A stretch of 64,000 nt of DNA, from contig NC_037094.1 of NCBI RefSeq assembly GCF_002994745.2, positions 9,944,501 through 10,008,500 of the forward strand. The letters run 5' to 3'. Positions 1-10,259 of the stretch are shown one piece after another. The translations under genes were made by a program, and so were the position numbers. The notes beneath the pieces were generated by a model. That model saw nothing but the letters and a program-made list of their open reading frames with translations, did not search any database and was not told the DNA's origin. Within the stretch, counting starts at the first letter, position 1. The number at the start of each line of letters is the position of its first letter. The DNA is from Rosa chinensis. Lineage: Eukaryota > Streptophyta > Magnoliopsida > Rosales > Rosaceae.

Positions 1-943
1 CAGCAAGAGTATTGTATTACAACTAAAAATTTCCATCAACCAGCAATAAGATCACAAACCACATTCATGTACGAACTGGGCTTTTAAAGTAGATACCGGT
101 ACTTAAATGACCTTTTCGGTTGACCCTTAATTACTTCACTTTCGGAACATAGTTCGGTTCGAACCGGCCTATTTTATCTCAAACCCAATATGAACTGACA
201 CTAGAAATTTCTGGCATAAATGAATGCAAAAAGCTTTTCAGATTGTGCTCATGCCCGCAAAAAAGAGGTACACCCCTGCTTTCTTCTTTTCTTCTGTTTT
301 TAGAACTTTATTCTGTATCGCTGCGATAATTATTGACTGTAAGATTTGGTGCTTTCATTATTTACGTGTAAATTGAAATCGCTATAGTTGTTGAGAGTTT
401 GATCTAATATATGGAGTTCCTGAGGTCGCATACTCCTGGATGCTTCCTCTGATTGTTGCAAACTAACTAATCATGTATTTGATGTATATATAAGGTAATC
501 CCCATAATATCTTGTCCCCTGTCTATCTCTGATTGTTGAAAACTAATGAAGATAGTGTTGTAGTTAACATAGTTTTGGTGTGACCGGTCCAAACGGGAAT
601 GTAAATCCTTATGTAATAAGGAGAGTATATTAGCCATAGAATTAGATTCTATGTAACTTTTGTACTCTTGTTCTTATATAAAGGGTCATATTTTCAATGA
701 AGAAGTATACATTATTCTCTCTCAAATTTTCTTCAATTTTTGGAAAGGGAATTTTATTTATTTCCAGCCAACTATCAATTTGATCTTTATTGTGGGTGTT
801 GTGGTGTGTAGTGCACCTTTAGTTGTTCTTGCTTTTAATATTTCATATATATAACCCAGATAAACTGAGGAAAGAGCAGGAATAGTACCTGGTAATTGTT
901 TACCTTTTAATCGAGGTTTGTGTGGAGGGCAGATTCTTTAACT

Positions 944-1264
944 ATGGAGGTGGACTCACTTGAACGGCTGAGAAGCTTCATGATTGCGTTCTCAACTGTT
1001 CGAAGACATCATCTTACTGACAATAGTGACGAAGATCTCCATGCATCCCAAGTTGCCGAAGAGACTCACAAACAGCACCTGATGGCACTAGATGTCATAA
1101 AGGTTAAAGCTCCAGTAGATGTCATGGCAGTTAAGAAGCTTCGCAATGAGGGATGGATGGGATCTATTGAAGTGGTTGCATGGCCCTATTCTCCGGATGA
1201 CGAGAGGATTCGTATTTTAGCACATACTCAAGGAGTTCCAGTAGCCAATCCTTATGAAAGCTGA
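944..1264 (+). CDS. Small conserved protein of unknown function, copy 1
   Basis: I do not recognise the family. The open frame encodes 106 residues from the ATG at 944 (114 if the in-frame ATG at 920 is used). I prefer 944 because the preceding GGCAG could be a splice acceptor and both copies share a Met there. It starts MEVDSLERLRSF and ends ANPYES, with a charged, helix-rich character and no signal peptide, membrane segment or Cys cluster. A paralogue on the minus strand at 27996-28340 differs at 12 of 114 residues, mostly conservative, which suggests that both copies evolved under constraint. A leader homologous to the 5' exon of copy 2 lies at about 245-275 and is followed by a GT donor, so an intron of roughly 650 bp in the 5' region is likely. 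The TATA-like site of copy 2 is degenerate here (GCATAAAT near 215). Confidence 0.75.
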   Translation: MEVDSLERLRSFMIAFSTVRRHHLTDNSDEDLHASQVAEETHKQHLMALDVIKVKAPVDVMAVKKLRNEGWMGSIEVVAWPYSPDDERIRILAHTQGVPVANPYES

Positions 1265-1499
1265 AGATGAAGCATTGGTTTTGAATTAAACTGCTGTTTA
1301 TGGATGTTAATTTTAACAGCACTTAATTTAATAAAGTTTTTAGTTCACACCAGTCTGTAAGAAGTGTCTCATGTGGAGCTGCAATATCACTACACCAATG
1401 TATAATTTTGGACAACTGATTTTATTTCATTAGCGATTCCTCTTTTTTATCTCTGATTTCACTTGGCTAGATTTCCCTTCAGTGTTTCCACGTCTAGCT

Positions 1500-1900
1500 T
1501 CATTACTGTCTGAAATATTGACCCTGTCTTATTGAATTCAGGAAGATGTTCAAGAATTTGCAAATAAGCATGTAAAGTAACGCTCTCAATTCCCCATTTG
1601 AGTGGACATGGAAGGACTCACTCAATTGGCTGAGAAGTTTTCTTTTGATTGAAAGAAAGAAATTACAAAACTCAGATGTTTTGGGTGGACATGGCTGAGA
1701 AGTTTCATGATTGTGTTCCCAGATGTTTGGCAGCATAATGCTATTGTTTAAAGCTCCTGTAGATGTCATGGCAGTTTCGATTCTTTGGAATGAAGAATGG
1801 ATGTGAGAAATCCAAGTTATCCGGAAAACAGGAGGCTGTGGACTGTAGCTTGGTGTTGATGTTGATTCTGATGAAAGCTAAATAGGCGGCCTTGTATTGA
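1500..1900 (+). pseudogene. Decayed partial copy of the 114-codon gene
   Basis: Short blocks match the coding exon at 944-1264: a 'GACATGGAAGGACTCACTC' type start near 1608, 'GCTGAGAAGTTTCATGATTG' near 1692 and 'GATGTCATGGCAGTT' near 1762. They are separated by stops and deletions, so no intact frame remains. The same decayed copy is present in arm 2 (about 27340-27660), so it arose before the inverted duplication. Positions 1265-1499 and 1901-2293 hold only 3' flanking sequence. Confidence 0.65.
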
Positions 1901-2293
1901 ATTAGGTTGGTTTTTCACAAATTTGAATATTCCAGTTTAGCCAGATTTTTAAATTTATAGCTTTTGAGGTCAATCAGTGAACAAAATTAATAGGCACATT
2001 TTAGGTGAAGTTTGTTGAAGTTGCTTTCATTGCCCCTCATAAAATGATCAATAACTTTTTACTGAAAACAGTTTTGGTAAAGAAAATGAGAATAAGTTGT
2101 ATCGGCAGTTCACTTCACAATTGCACAGTACTCACAATTAGAGATTGGCGGAAGAATCTGGTAGTAGAGTAGATAAGATAGTTTAAAGATGACAATATAA
2201 TCTTTTTAGTACTTACAATATGGTATATAACATCAAAGCAGGTAAAACCATTGAAGAACTACATGATAGATAGTTGAAAATCCTAGCAAACTG

Positions 2294-4375
2294 TCATCTC
2301 TTCCTTCCACCGCGCTCTCTTATTGAAAGAGCGAGTGTTTGTCCTGCGCCAACATTGTAATATGCAAGTGAAAAATTGTCCTTGAGAAAGCCTGATTTTC
2401 CACTCAATTTCTGTTTGTTTGCCGGAAGTTGGATTTCTGCAGAAATTTTCTCTTTCAGACTGCCAACAGTTTCAGATAAAGACTGCACCGTGATCTGTAG
2501 AAGTTGGCCTTTGAGGTTACCTTCATCAACAATAGGAACAGATACATTCATGTCAACTGGTCCCGGATGCTGTGCCATAAATTTATCTTCTGGAATAAGC
2601 ATTGAATCATCGAGCTTCTGTCGCTTTGGCTTGGGTTCCTCCTCTGCAACTGGAGGTGGTGGTGGTGGTGGTAGATGCATTTCTTGAGGTAAAGGTGGTG
2701 GTGGAGGCAGGGGCATCATATGCACTGAAGGTGGAGGAATATAATGCCTTTGGGGAACTTGCATAGGTGTAAACTGAGCTACAGGTGGAGATGGTGTAGG
2801 AATATTAGTTGCAGTCGTAAATATTGATGGAGGTAGCAGAGGAGCTCCAACCGATGGAAATTGGACAACTAGAGGAGGTATTGGGAGGCCAATGCTATTA
2901 GGAGCTGAACAATGAACCGTGCTTAGAGGAACACGAGGAAGAAAGCCAGTTGGTGGAGGTTGAGGTCGAACTGAAGGCATGTCAGGCCTTGCTGGACCAG
3001 GAAAGTTCCTTCGCTCATTGTTCACAGCATCATTCTTATCCTCTCCATTGATACTCTGTGATATCGCTTGATTTTGAATCTCAGCCTTGACAGCATTAGA
3101 AACTTCCTCCTCAGTGGAACCAAAAATATCAGGACGAGTTCGCGCAAGGTTCACTATGTTTCTTGAGATCTCATCTTCCTGTGCAAGAACAAGACTAGTC
3201 TCCCGAATCTTAGCAAACATCCTTTCTTTCTGTTCTCTGTATCTTGGATCAATGAGGGAAATCTTCATGTGCTCAGACATCTCATTCTTAGGGACAAGCT
3301 CCCCAGTAATAGGGGAAATCGTCATGTCCCTTTCAACACTGGATTGGATCATCCTCTCCTCAGGTCTCTTCCAGTTCTTCACAATTCTCATTGGTGGTTG
3401 TTCTGGATCGGCCACCTCTGTTACCCTCTTTCCATCTTCAACAAGTTGCATCTCTTCTTCATCCATATCCATTTCGACATTATCATCTGCTTCCATAACA
3501 ACTTTGCTTCCCCTTATAACCTCTTCGATGCTCAGTGGAGGAGGTAAACAGTCATCCTCAACATCATCAAAGTCTATGACTTCGACCAAGACATTATCGT
3601 GCCAATCAATTGCAGCCATTTGTAACCTTTCCTGCTCAATCTCATCTTCGGCCTTCTGCTTTGCCTTCTTTTGATAAGCCTCCCACTCCAGCCGATGCAC
3701 ACACCGTTCTAGCACAGTAGACATGTCTGCCACGCTCTTCTTGAGCTTCCCTGTCAATCCTTCTGGTGGCATCAACACCTTTGAATATGCATCTGCCAGA
3801 GAAGTGAAAAAGTTGAACATGCTATGATTAGGCCTGAGAAAATAGAACAGGGGGTTGTTCATCTCTCTGCTTCTCAATCCTGTCAAAAACGATTTCCCAT
3901 TCCGAGCTACAAACTGGGCTGTGAGTTTAATAACATCTAGTTCTTCTCCACAAATTCCTTCAGGAAGCCGAACAGTAAACTCTTCGGGTTCTGATGGTTC
4001 AGGCACTTTGCATTCAGGTCTAAGCTGGGAGGGAGAATCAGGTTTTGGTGCTCCATCTTCAACATCTACAACTCTCGCTAGCTTTTCATAAGACTGATCA
4101 GGCTGGGCAAGGAATTCAGACACCCGGAGCTTATAATATGCATTGTAGGGATTTGAGGAAATCAAAAAGCTTAGATTTGATTTTGCTATGTCTAGATTCT
4201 TAGCTATGACCTGTTCAAATTGGGGTCCGTTCTTTGCCACGAACTGAGCAGTTTTATCAATGACGACTTTGATTCCTGGAGGAGGAGGTATGATACCAAT
4301 AGCCTTGGTATGCGTGGCAACTGATTTTGCAGGAGGAGCTGGTAAGGGTAAGATGGAACCTATCATCATCATCAC
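2294..4375 (-). CDS. SF3A1: Splicing factor 3A subunit 1 (SF3a120/PRP21 family)
   Basis: Subunit of the SF3a heterotrimer, which joins the U2 snRNP and helps anchor it at the intron branch site in the nucleus. The 693-residue frame is a single exon. In order: a Pro-rich N-terminus; SURP1 around residues 38-80 (TAQFVAKNGPQFEQ); SURP2 around 148-195 (TAQFVARNGKSF); a charged PRP21-type middle with acidic runs (about 210-420); a very Pro-rich linker (about 480-600); and a C-terminal ubiquitin-like domain (about 614-693) ending in the basic tail RERGGRKR. Plant SF3A1 is usually somewhat longer (near 785 residues by recall), the difference lying partly in a short N-terminus before SURP1. The start is the Met run at the 5' end, just below a TATA box at 4406-4413. 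SF3A2 lies 3.4 kb upstream on the same strand with a homologous promoter. The identification is firm; expression is not known. Confidence 0.95.
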   Translation of the reverse strand: MMMMIGSILPLPAPPAKSVATHTKAIGIIPPPPGIKVVIDKTAQFVAKNGPQFEQVIAKNLDIAKSNLSFLISSNPYNAYYKLRVSEFLAQPDQSYEKLARVVDVEDGAPKPDSPSQLRPECKVPEPSEPEEFTVRLPEGICGEELDVIKLTAQFVARNGKSFLTGLRSREMNNPLFYFLRPNHSMFNFFTSLADAYSKVLMPPEGLTGKLKKSVADMSTVLERCVHRLEWEAYQKKAKQKAEDEIEQERLQMAAIDWHDNVLVEVIDFDDVEDDCLPPPLSIEEVIRGSKVVMEADDNVEMDMDEEEMQLVEDGKRVTEVADPEQPPMRIVKNWKRPEERMIQSSVERDMTISPITGELVPKNEMSEHMKISLIDPRYREQKERMFAKIRETSLVLAQEDEISRNIVNLARTRPDIFGSTEEEVSNAVKAEIQNQAISQSINGEDKNDAVNNERRNFPGPARPDMPSVRPQPPPTGFLPRVPLSTVHCSAPNSIGLPIPPLVVQFPSVGAPLLPPSIFTTATNIPTPSPPVAQFTPMQVPQRHYIPPPSVHMMPLPPPPPLPQEMHLPPPPPPPVAEEEPKPKRQKLDDSMLIPEDKFMAQHPGPVDMNVSVPIVDEGNLKGQLLQITVQSLSETVGSLKEKISAEIQLPANKQKLSGKSGFLKDNFSLAYYNVGAGQTLALSIRERGGRKR

Positions 4376-4820
4376 GGTCTGAGAATTATGGGGGGAAAAC
4401 CTTCCTTTTTATAGAGGGGCTTCAACTCACATATCCCAAAACCATTATTCATTAGGAGATTTAATTGCATTAGGAAACCTCATCTCTTTAGGATTGGTAT
4501 TCCTCGTCTCTCTTTCCTAATACGTTAGGGATATTATGACTCCTACAAACATTAGGGTTAATATTTACAGTTCAGCCTATCCCAATAATAAACATGACAT
4601 CTTCGGCACCAACTAGCACGTTTTGGCTCACTAGCTAATTCCAAAGCTGATTGTTCAAAGAAAAAAAAATCCAAAGTTGGGTTTCTACTTTCTAGATTGT
4701 GCTCTGCATGCAATAGGCCGATAGCTTTTCGCACGAGAAAGCTAGTTTACTTCTTATTTTTATCTTTTAATGTTAAATTACCATCTACTATTGACCGTGA
4801 CAAATTCTTCATTCATTGTT
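4376..4820 (-). promoter_or_regulatory. SF3A1 upstream region, homologous to the SF3A2 upstream region
   Basis: A TATA box reads TATAAAAA on the minus strand (4406-4413), about 30 bases above the start codon. Beyond it the sequence runs nearly in parallel with 8830-9222 upstream of SF3A2. Shared blocks include the 'GAGGGGCTTCAACTCA' stretch, a TTAGGGATATTATGA block and an AACCCTAAT telo-box-like motif near 4550. The very short leader between TATA and ATG means that the transcription start must lie close to the coding start or upstream. Both copies keep the TATA element, which is consistent with shared regulation; that is inference. Confidence 0.7.
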
Positions 4821-5446
4821 TTTCACATAACACTAAAATTGCTATACATGATATTCAGGAAAACTCAGTTTCTTAAATTTATTTTAACTTCTGATTCATG
4901 GCCAAGTTTCCAATTAGAATGAAGAATTATTTTTCACCTAATTTTTGGACAGCTTTTCTTTTCATGAAGTTGATTTAACAATTGAATGTCATATTCTCTC
5001 ATATGATCAAAATAGAAAGTAGCTTTAACAGTTGATTTAACCCTAAACCAAAATCAATCATTAAAGACATTACATGGCTAATCTTGCAGAAAATCAATGT
5101 AAACAACAAATTACTGATAAAAAAAATTAACCCGACACCACAATATTGCAAGGGTCCTTTAGATTGCTTTATTTGTCTTTCAAAATCTAAAATCCAAAAA
5201 CTGTTTTCAAATGCAAACCAAATGATATTAGTATCTAATTATAACAATTAAGAAAGAATTTTGTATAAGGTTCTGCAGAAAACAATATACGGAAAGTTTT
5301 GAACTTTTTAAACTTGTTTCCAAATTTTAACAGTGTTATTGTGTATAATTATCTTTTATTATTGGACGACCCCCCCCCCCCCCCCCCCAAGGTTTTGAAT
5401 CCTAGTTCCGCCACTGATCCACTTTTATAAGCTATATTATCTTTTA
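4795..5446. repeat. Block copy 1: 3' flank of an F-box/FBD gene
   Basis: This is the first of three copies of one flanking block; the others are at 9200-9222 continued at 21765-23060, and at 29750-30336. The copies share the 'AACACTAAAATTGCTATAC' region, an AATGAAGAATTA stretch and the 'AAATCCAAAAACTG' region. A run of about 19 C residues sits at 5371-5389 and may be an assembly or sequencing uncertainty. No gene is seen here. Confidence 0.7.
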
Positions 5447-5548
5447 TCACTTATCTAACGTGTAATCTTTCCTCTCCAACAATAAATTCATTTGGTTTCC
5501 TTCCTCTTCGGAGCTGACACCATCGCAACACAGGATCGATGACCACCT
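5447..5548 (-). pseudogene. Fragment of an FBD-domain exon (F-box gene copy 1)
   Basis: About 100 bases match the C-terminal FBD exon of the F-box genes at 23116-23373 and 30337-30642, including the 'TTTCCTTCCTCTTCGGAGCT' segment. The fragment stops abruptly near 5548, where it is joined to a piece of SF3A1 through a short TTTG overlap. Nothing functional remains. Confidence 0.7.
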
Positions 5549-7093
5549 TTTGAGGAAATCAAAAAGCCTAGATTTGATTTTGTAATATATGTCTAGATTC
5601 TTAGCTATGACCTGTTCAAATTGCGGTCCGTTCTTCGCCACGAACTGAGCATGGCGCGCGTTCCCATTTGACTTATTTGGTTGTAAATTTGGTTAGACAT
5701 AAAGCTGTGCTGCATATATTACCTTGGCCTAATGACTCTTTGTTTTGTTTCTAGAATGGTAGGCACCAAATTCAAATACAAAGTAGGCATAGATGCTGCA
5801 AGTCAGGTATTCTTCAAGGTGTATTCTTCTATTTCAATTCTACTCTTTAACTTGTTTGATTTTTACAAATTTTTTTGCTTGATAGTTAATTAGGTGCATG
5901 CATATAGAACCATTTGAATTCAGTTTTGTTGTTGTTTTGTTTTACAGGCAGAAGCATAGATTCAAAATTTGTTTTATCCCCACCGTAAGGACAAGTTGAA
6001 TAAGGTGGATGACTCAAGCTAGGTGAGGCTAATCTAGAGGCACAGGGGACGATGGGGTCCTAATCATAGTGGAGCAGTCCAGACGTCATGGAGGAAGATT
6101 AATTAGAAGCAGAACAAGATGAATGATATGGTAGATGTAGTGGCTAGTAGTATTTTTTCAAGAACCATTTAGATATTAACCTTTTTAATTATATAAGAAA
6201 TTATATGTATACGATCCGCCATGCATATAGTTTATGAACCTCTGTGGCTCTGTTGCATTTTATAGTGTGAAGCAGATTTTTTGTGATTCAAGTTTCTATT
6301 GAAATTTTGAGCTACGAATTTGTTTTCATTACTAATATATGACAAAGTGCCCAAGACTCTCATGTTATAGGTGGTAAAAATAAAAGCCTTATATCTCATA
6401 TATGACACCAATGAAGACTTGCGTGTTTAAGATTTGCAACATATATAAGAGCTGCAAATTAGATTTTGCGAGGAATCATTTGGTCTTTTAGATTTAAATG
6501 TGCGAGAGCTAGGGATGTTGCCTCGCATGTTACTTTTTGCAACATATATAGAAATCTCGCATATAATAATTTACAACGCAATTACATTCCTGAAGAAAGG
6601 TGATAAGCAAGAATTTAGTTGCATCACATATTGAAAAAGTGACAACATACAAGCTTCGCAGTCAGAATATGCAATATAAACGAAACCTCGTATATCAGAA
6701 ATTGTAACAAATATAAAATCTCGCATATAGTTTTTGGTAACACACTAGCGTATCTCACAATTTATGATATGCGAGGAACCAATTGCGTCTCATATTGAAA
6801 AAGCGACAACTATATAATTTCGTCGCTTTTGACAATCAGTAAAACACATTATGTGACAACTAGCTGTGATAATCCAAAGCCGTCACATTTTCAATTGAGC
6901 GAGAAATTGAGACTTTTTATGACAATTTTGGGTTGTTACCGATGACATTTTCTCTTGTAGTGGCAGTTTCATCAATGATGACATTAATTCCAGGAGGAGG
7001 AGGTATGATACCAATAGCCTTGGTATGCGTGGCAACTGGTAAGGGTAAGATGGCATCATATCACGGTCTGAGAATAACGTGGGGAAAACCTTC
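5549..7093 (-). pseudogene. Split 5' fragment of a second SF3A1 copy, interrupted by a transposon
   Basis: Positions 5549-5651 match the SURP1 coding part of SF3A1 (the frame still reads KNGPQFEQVIAKN) and 6963-7093 match its first codons and start region. Together they represent roughly the first 65-70 codons of a duplicate SF3A1. A 1.31-kb insertion separates them (5652-6962). The 3' side is fused to an F-box fragment at about 5549 and the 5' side diverges near 7093. The short frames across this chimera are not genes. Confidence 0.8.
5652..6962. mobile_element. CACTA-like (En/Spm) non-autonomous insertion, left terminus atypical
   Basis: The right end reads TTTTCTCTTGTAGTG, the classic CACTA terminus in reverse complement. 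The trinucleotide GCA is duplicated exactly at both junctions (5649-5651 and 6963-6965), as expected for the 3-bp target duplication of CACTA elements, and the uninterrupted SF3A1 gene shows the empty site. The right half carries short subterminal repeats such as CTCGCATATA and GCGAGGAA-CATTTGG variants. The left end begins TGGCGCGCG instead of CACTAC, so the left inverted repeat is missing or changed. No transposase frame is visible. Confidence 0.65.
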
Positions 7094-7752
7094 GTTTTTT
7101 TTTCATGAAGAAAATTTGCATGTGTTCATGTATCTTAAGTTGACAAGACCAATACATAATGCAAATGCAATATGTTCACATGAAATTGCAATCGTACAAA
7201 AATCAGATAGTCGCGGTTACAACTTTCTTGAGACAAGCTATGATATTGTACGTGATGTTTATCATACACTGATTTTACATCTATTTGAACAAAATTTACA
7301 ATTTATATGAATCAAAATTACAATATTGAGAATAAAGTTATGACATTCGTTTACATTATTTACATGTAGTTAAACCAAAATTACATTAATATTGACAACA
7401 AATTTGTTCAAAAATTTGTAACAAGGTCGTAGGTAGTATAATTACCATTAATAGAACTAAGATTACATAAAATATAACTCAAGTTACTACAATAACAACA
7501 AATTTGCTGTCACATTTGTAAATATGAGTATGACATACTGGCATGTACTATAAAACTTTCCAACTTGAAATATCTTTTCGATTTAAATCTTAACACAGGC
7601 GTTTACAAATGAAAAATGGAGCATTGAACTTCTGCACCCAGAGGAATAATTGAATTAAGTTCATTTATCAAGTATAGCTACCACCGGTCATATCATCTTA
7701 AATTGTCATTTGTTGCAATGCTCTCTGCAATTCCTGAGGTAATGTGATCCCG
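7094..7752. other. Intergenic AT-rich stretch, 3' flank of SF3A2
   Basis: No coding sequence is seen. The stretch probably contains the 3' untranslated region and polyadenylation signals of SF3A2 (minus strand) and unrelated AT-rich DNA. Its match to the SF3A1 5' region ends near 7093. Confidence 0.4.
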
Positions 7753-8808
7753 TTAACGACCCATGCTAGGAGGTGTAGGAAGAGGAGGAGGACGAAGACC
7801 CTGGCCCTGCATCTGTTGTCCTTGGAAACCTTGTGGTGGAGGTGGCATAGTCGGTGGTCTACCCACCTGGATACCAAGAGTGAAATTCACCATTGTGTTA
7901 TTGCTGACAGGAGGTGGAGGTGGGGCAGGTGGAGCCCCACCAGGAGGCATAGGCCCAGGGCCATTTACCATAAGAGGAGGTGGCAGTAAGGAACCAGGAA
8001 TAGTTGGAAGAGCTCTAGGAGGGTTTCCCATAGGTGCACTAGGCTCCATTCCTTGTAGAGGAGGAGGAGGTGGACCTCGGGGTGGTGGGGGTAGAGGCCT
8101 TGAAGGAACTCCAGGGGCACCTGTGCCAATGGCATTTGGGGGAGGTTGAGGTTTGTTCGTCTCTGGTGGCTTAACTTTGAAATATAGCTGCAACGTGAAC
8201 ATTTTGGAGTCTGGATCCCGGTGTGAGAAGAACTTCGGAGTCGATTTGTCAATCTCTGTACTAGGAACCTTAAAAGCAACTATCTCGTATGGTTCGGCTG
8301 CAAACAGAAGATACTGGTATCTTTTCTCATAGGGTTGGACCCTCTGCTCATAAGATGACATAAAACGATGCCTTGGCTTTGCATTATCTTCTATTTCCGG
8401 ATACTCAATCTGGAAGAGAAGAGACCTTTGCTTTGTCTCTCCATCAAACTGCTTTGTTACTCTATAGCCCGGCCTACCAATTTTCACTGTTTTGCGAATG
8501 GAGACTTTGCGCTTGTGGGACTGGGGCTGAGTAGGAATATCGTTGGCCTCACGCGCGGCCCGCTTGGCGAGATAGGTCTGGTGGCGCTTTCCCTGTGTAT
8601 GGGCCAAGTAGTTACCCTCATTGTTGTGCAAGGTCAAGCAAAGTTTACACTCATAGCTTCCGAGGTGATTGCGCATGAAGTATGGATCTTTGGCGAGATC
8701 AATGGTCTCGAGGGCAAGTCGTCGGAGTCGCTCGCGGCGGTCGATGGCTTCGTTCTGGGCGGAGACGGCGCCTCCACCTCCGGGCTTTGAACCCCACTCT
8801 CGGTCCAT
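7753..8808 (-). CDS. SF3A2: Splicing factor 3A subunit 2 (SF3a66/PRP11 family)
   Basis: Subunit of SF3a that binds SF3A1 and SF3A3 and takes part in U2 snRNP recruitment to the branch site in the nucleus. The 351-residue frame is one exon. It shows the conserved N-terminal block RRERLRRLALETIDLAKDPY, then a matrin-type C2H2 zinc finger with C54, C57, H70 and H76 (YECKLC...HTQGKRH). The core domain follows (KIGRPGYRVTKQ, SLLFQIEYPEI, PRHRFMSSYEQR, YQYLLFAAEPYE). Residues from about 220 on are a Pro/Gly-rich tail, as in the family. The start is fixed by the family N-terminus and lies just below a TATA box. It sits in the same orientation as SF3A1, with the same type of upstream DNA. Confidence 0.97.
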   Translation of the reverse strand: MDREWGSKPGGGGAVSAQNEAIDRRERLRRLALETIDLAKDPYFMRNHLGSYECKLCLTLHNNEGNYLAHTQGKRHQTYLAKRAAREANDIPTQPQSHKRKVSIRKTVKIGRPGYRVTKQFDGETKQRSLLFQIEYPEIEDNAKPRHRFMSSYEQRVQPYEKRYQYLLFAAEPYEIVAFKVPSTEIDKSTPKFFSHRDPDSKMFTLQLYFKVKPPETNKPQPPPNAIGTGAPGVPSRPLPPPPRGPPPPPLQGMEPSAPMGNPPRALPTIPGSLLPPPLMVNGPGPMPPGGAPPAPPPPPVSNNTMVNFTLGIQVGRPPTMPPPPQGFQGQQMQGQGLRPPPLPTPPSMGR

Positions 8809-9222
8809 GTTTTACCCAGTGGCTTAGTGACTTTGCAGTGGGGAAAAGTAAACCTTCCTTTATATAGAGGGGCTTCAACTCATATATCCAAACCGTTATT
8901 CATTAGCATTAGGAGATCTTATCTCTTTAGAGTTCGTATCCTCATCTCTCTTTCCTTTTACGTTAGGGATATTATGATTCCTACAAACAGTAGGGTTAAT
9001 ATTTACAGTTCGGCCTGTCCCAATAATCAACATGACATCTTAAAGCTGATTGTTCAACAAAAAAAAGGCTGGGTTTCTACTTTCTAGGTTGTGCTCGATC
9101 TGCAATAGCTTTTCGCACAAGAAAGCTAGTTTACTTCTTCTTTTTATCTTTTAATATGAAATTGCCTTCTACTATTGACCGTGAGAAATTCTCCATTCAT
9201 TTCTTTTCACATAACACTAAAA
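8809..9222 (-). promoter_or_regulatory. SF3A2 upstream region, homologous to that of SF3A1
   Basis: A TATATAAAG-type TATA box is on the minus strand at 8858-8866. From about 8845 to 9222 the sequence parallels 4400-4820 upstream of SF3A1, including the block GGGATATTATGA and the GTAGGGTTAAT motif near 8990. The homology is cut at 9222 by the large MULE-like insertion and resumes at 21765, so the natural upstream DNA of SF3A2 now lies 12.5 kb away. Confidence 0.7.
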
Positions 9223-9620
9223 GGAAAAAGATTTGTGGCCTCAATCCTAGGTGTCATGTCATGTCACCTACACACATCACCTATTTGCCAAATAATGTCA
9301 TGTAATTCTTGAGTAAAAAGACTATGTTATTCTTCCAAAATCTAATGGCTCTAAATTATTTTAATTTTCATCTAAAAATAAAATATATTATTTTGATTTT
9401 TTTTTTCGTTATATATATAATTATATATATATATGTTTGTGAATATATATATATATAATTAATAAAAAAAATTATATACAAGTATGTGTTTGTGTGTATA
9501 AATATAAATATATATATATATATATTCACAAACATATATATATATATAATTATATTATATATGTATATATATAATTCGTACAGAAATTTATATATGTATA
9601 TTCGATGTAGAATTAATATG

Positions 9621-9654
<34 letters not shown>

Positions 9655-10259
9655 TAATGTCACAATTCTAACCCACAAATTTTTTTAAAAAAAAATTATT
9701 AAAAAAAGTCAAATTTAAAATTGATTCCACAAAAATTGAAAGAAAATATATTAATATCTTAACTATAACCCATCAAATTTGGTAAATTGAAGTAATATTC
9801 AACTATTTTAATAAATGAATTTAATAAAATTAATGGAAGATTAGTTTACCTTAATTACACTAACAAGTTAATTAGAAAAGTCAAAAATTAAATTGGATCT
9901 ACAAAAATGGAAAGAAAATGTATTGAAATCGTAATTAAAACCTATGAAATCTGGTAATTGAAGAGGTAAGAAAATATCATTAATAAATGGAATTGATAAT
10001 ATTCTAGATTCCATCATATTTCAAAATTTCTCTATAATTTAATATTGTCGCATCTAAACTCAACATTAGGAAGTGTTCCTTAAAGGTCAAGTGAGACTTC
10101 ATTAATACAATTGTTCGTTTATTTTTACATGAAAAAACAATCATAATGTTATTAATACGATGTAGAAATTCAATGAACAATAGGTGTATAACACAGCAAT
10201 AAGCCAATAATCAAATAAAAACAGCAATAATCAAATAAAAAGTGCAATTAAGGAAGGTG

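Larger units (their letters stand above)
63..2030 (+). repeat. Inverted duplication, arm 1 (contains 114-codon gene and its decayed half-copy)
   Basis: This stretch matches the reverse complement of about 27195-29690 from end to end: the 5' flank with its 'proceed to TTACTTCACTTTCGG' type motif, the 5' non-coding exon, the 114-codon gene, the decayed copy after it and the 3' flank. The arms are about 25 kb apart and face each other. Divergence is visible (about 89% protein identity in the gene), so the duplication is not recent. Positions 1-62 and the leader up to 919 show no other coding potential. Confidence 0.85.

Noticed and set aside
3087..3674. Plus-strand frame of 195 codons
   Set aside because: Antisense shadow of the SF3A1 coding sequence with no family resemblance.
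5371..5389. Poly-C run as a functional element
   Set aside because: A simple homopolymer; its length may be a sequencing artefact.
7763..8149. Gly-rich plus-strand frame of 128 codons
   Set aside because: Antisense of the Pro-rich tail of SF3A2.
9405..9671. AT-rich island as a replication origin
   Set aside because: It is an AT microsatellite within the terminal repeat of the MULE-like element, mirrored at 21215-21500.
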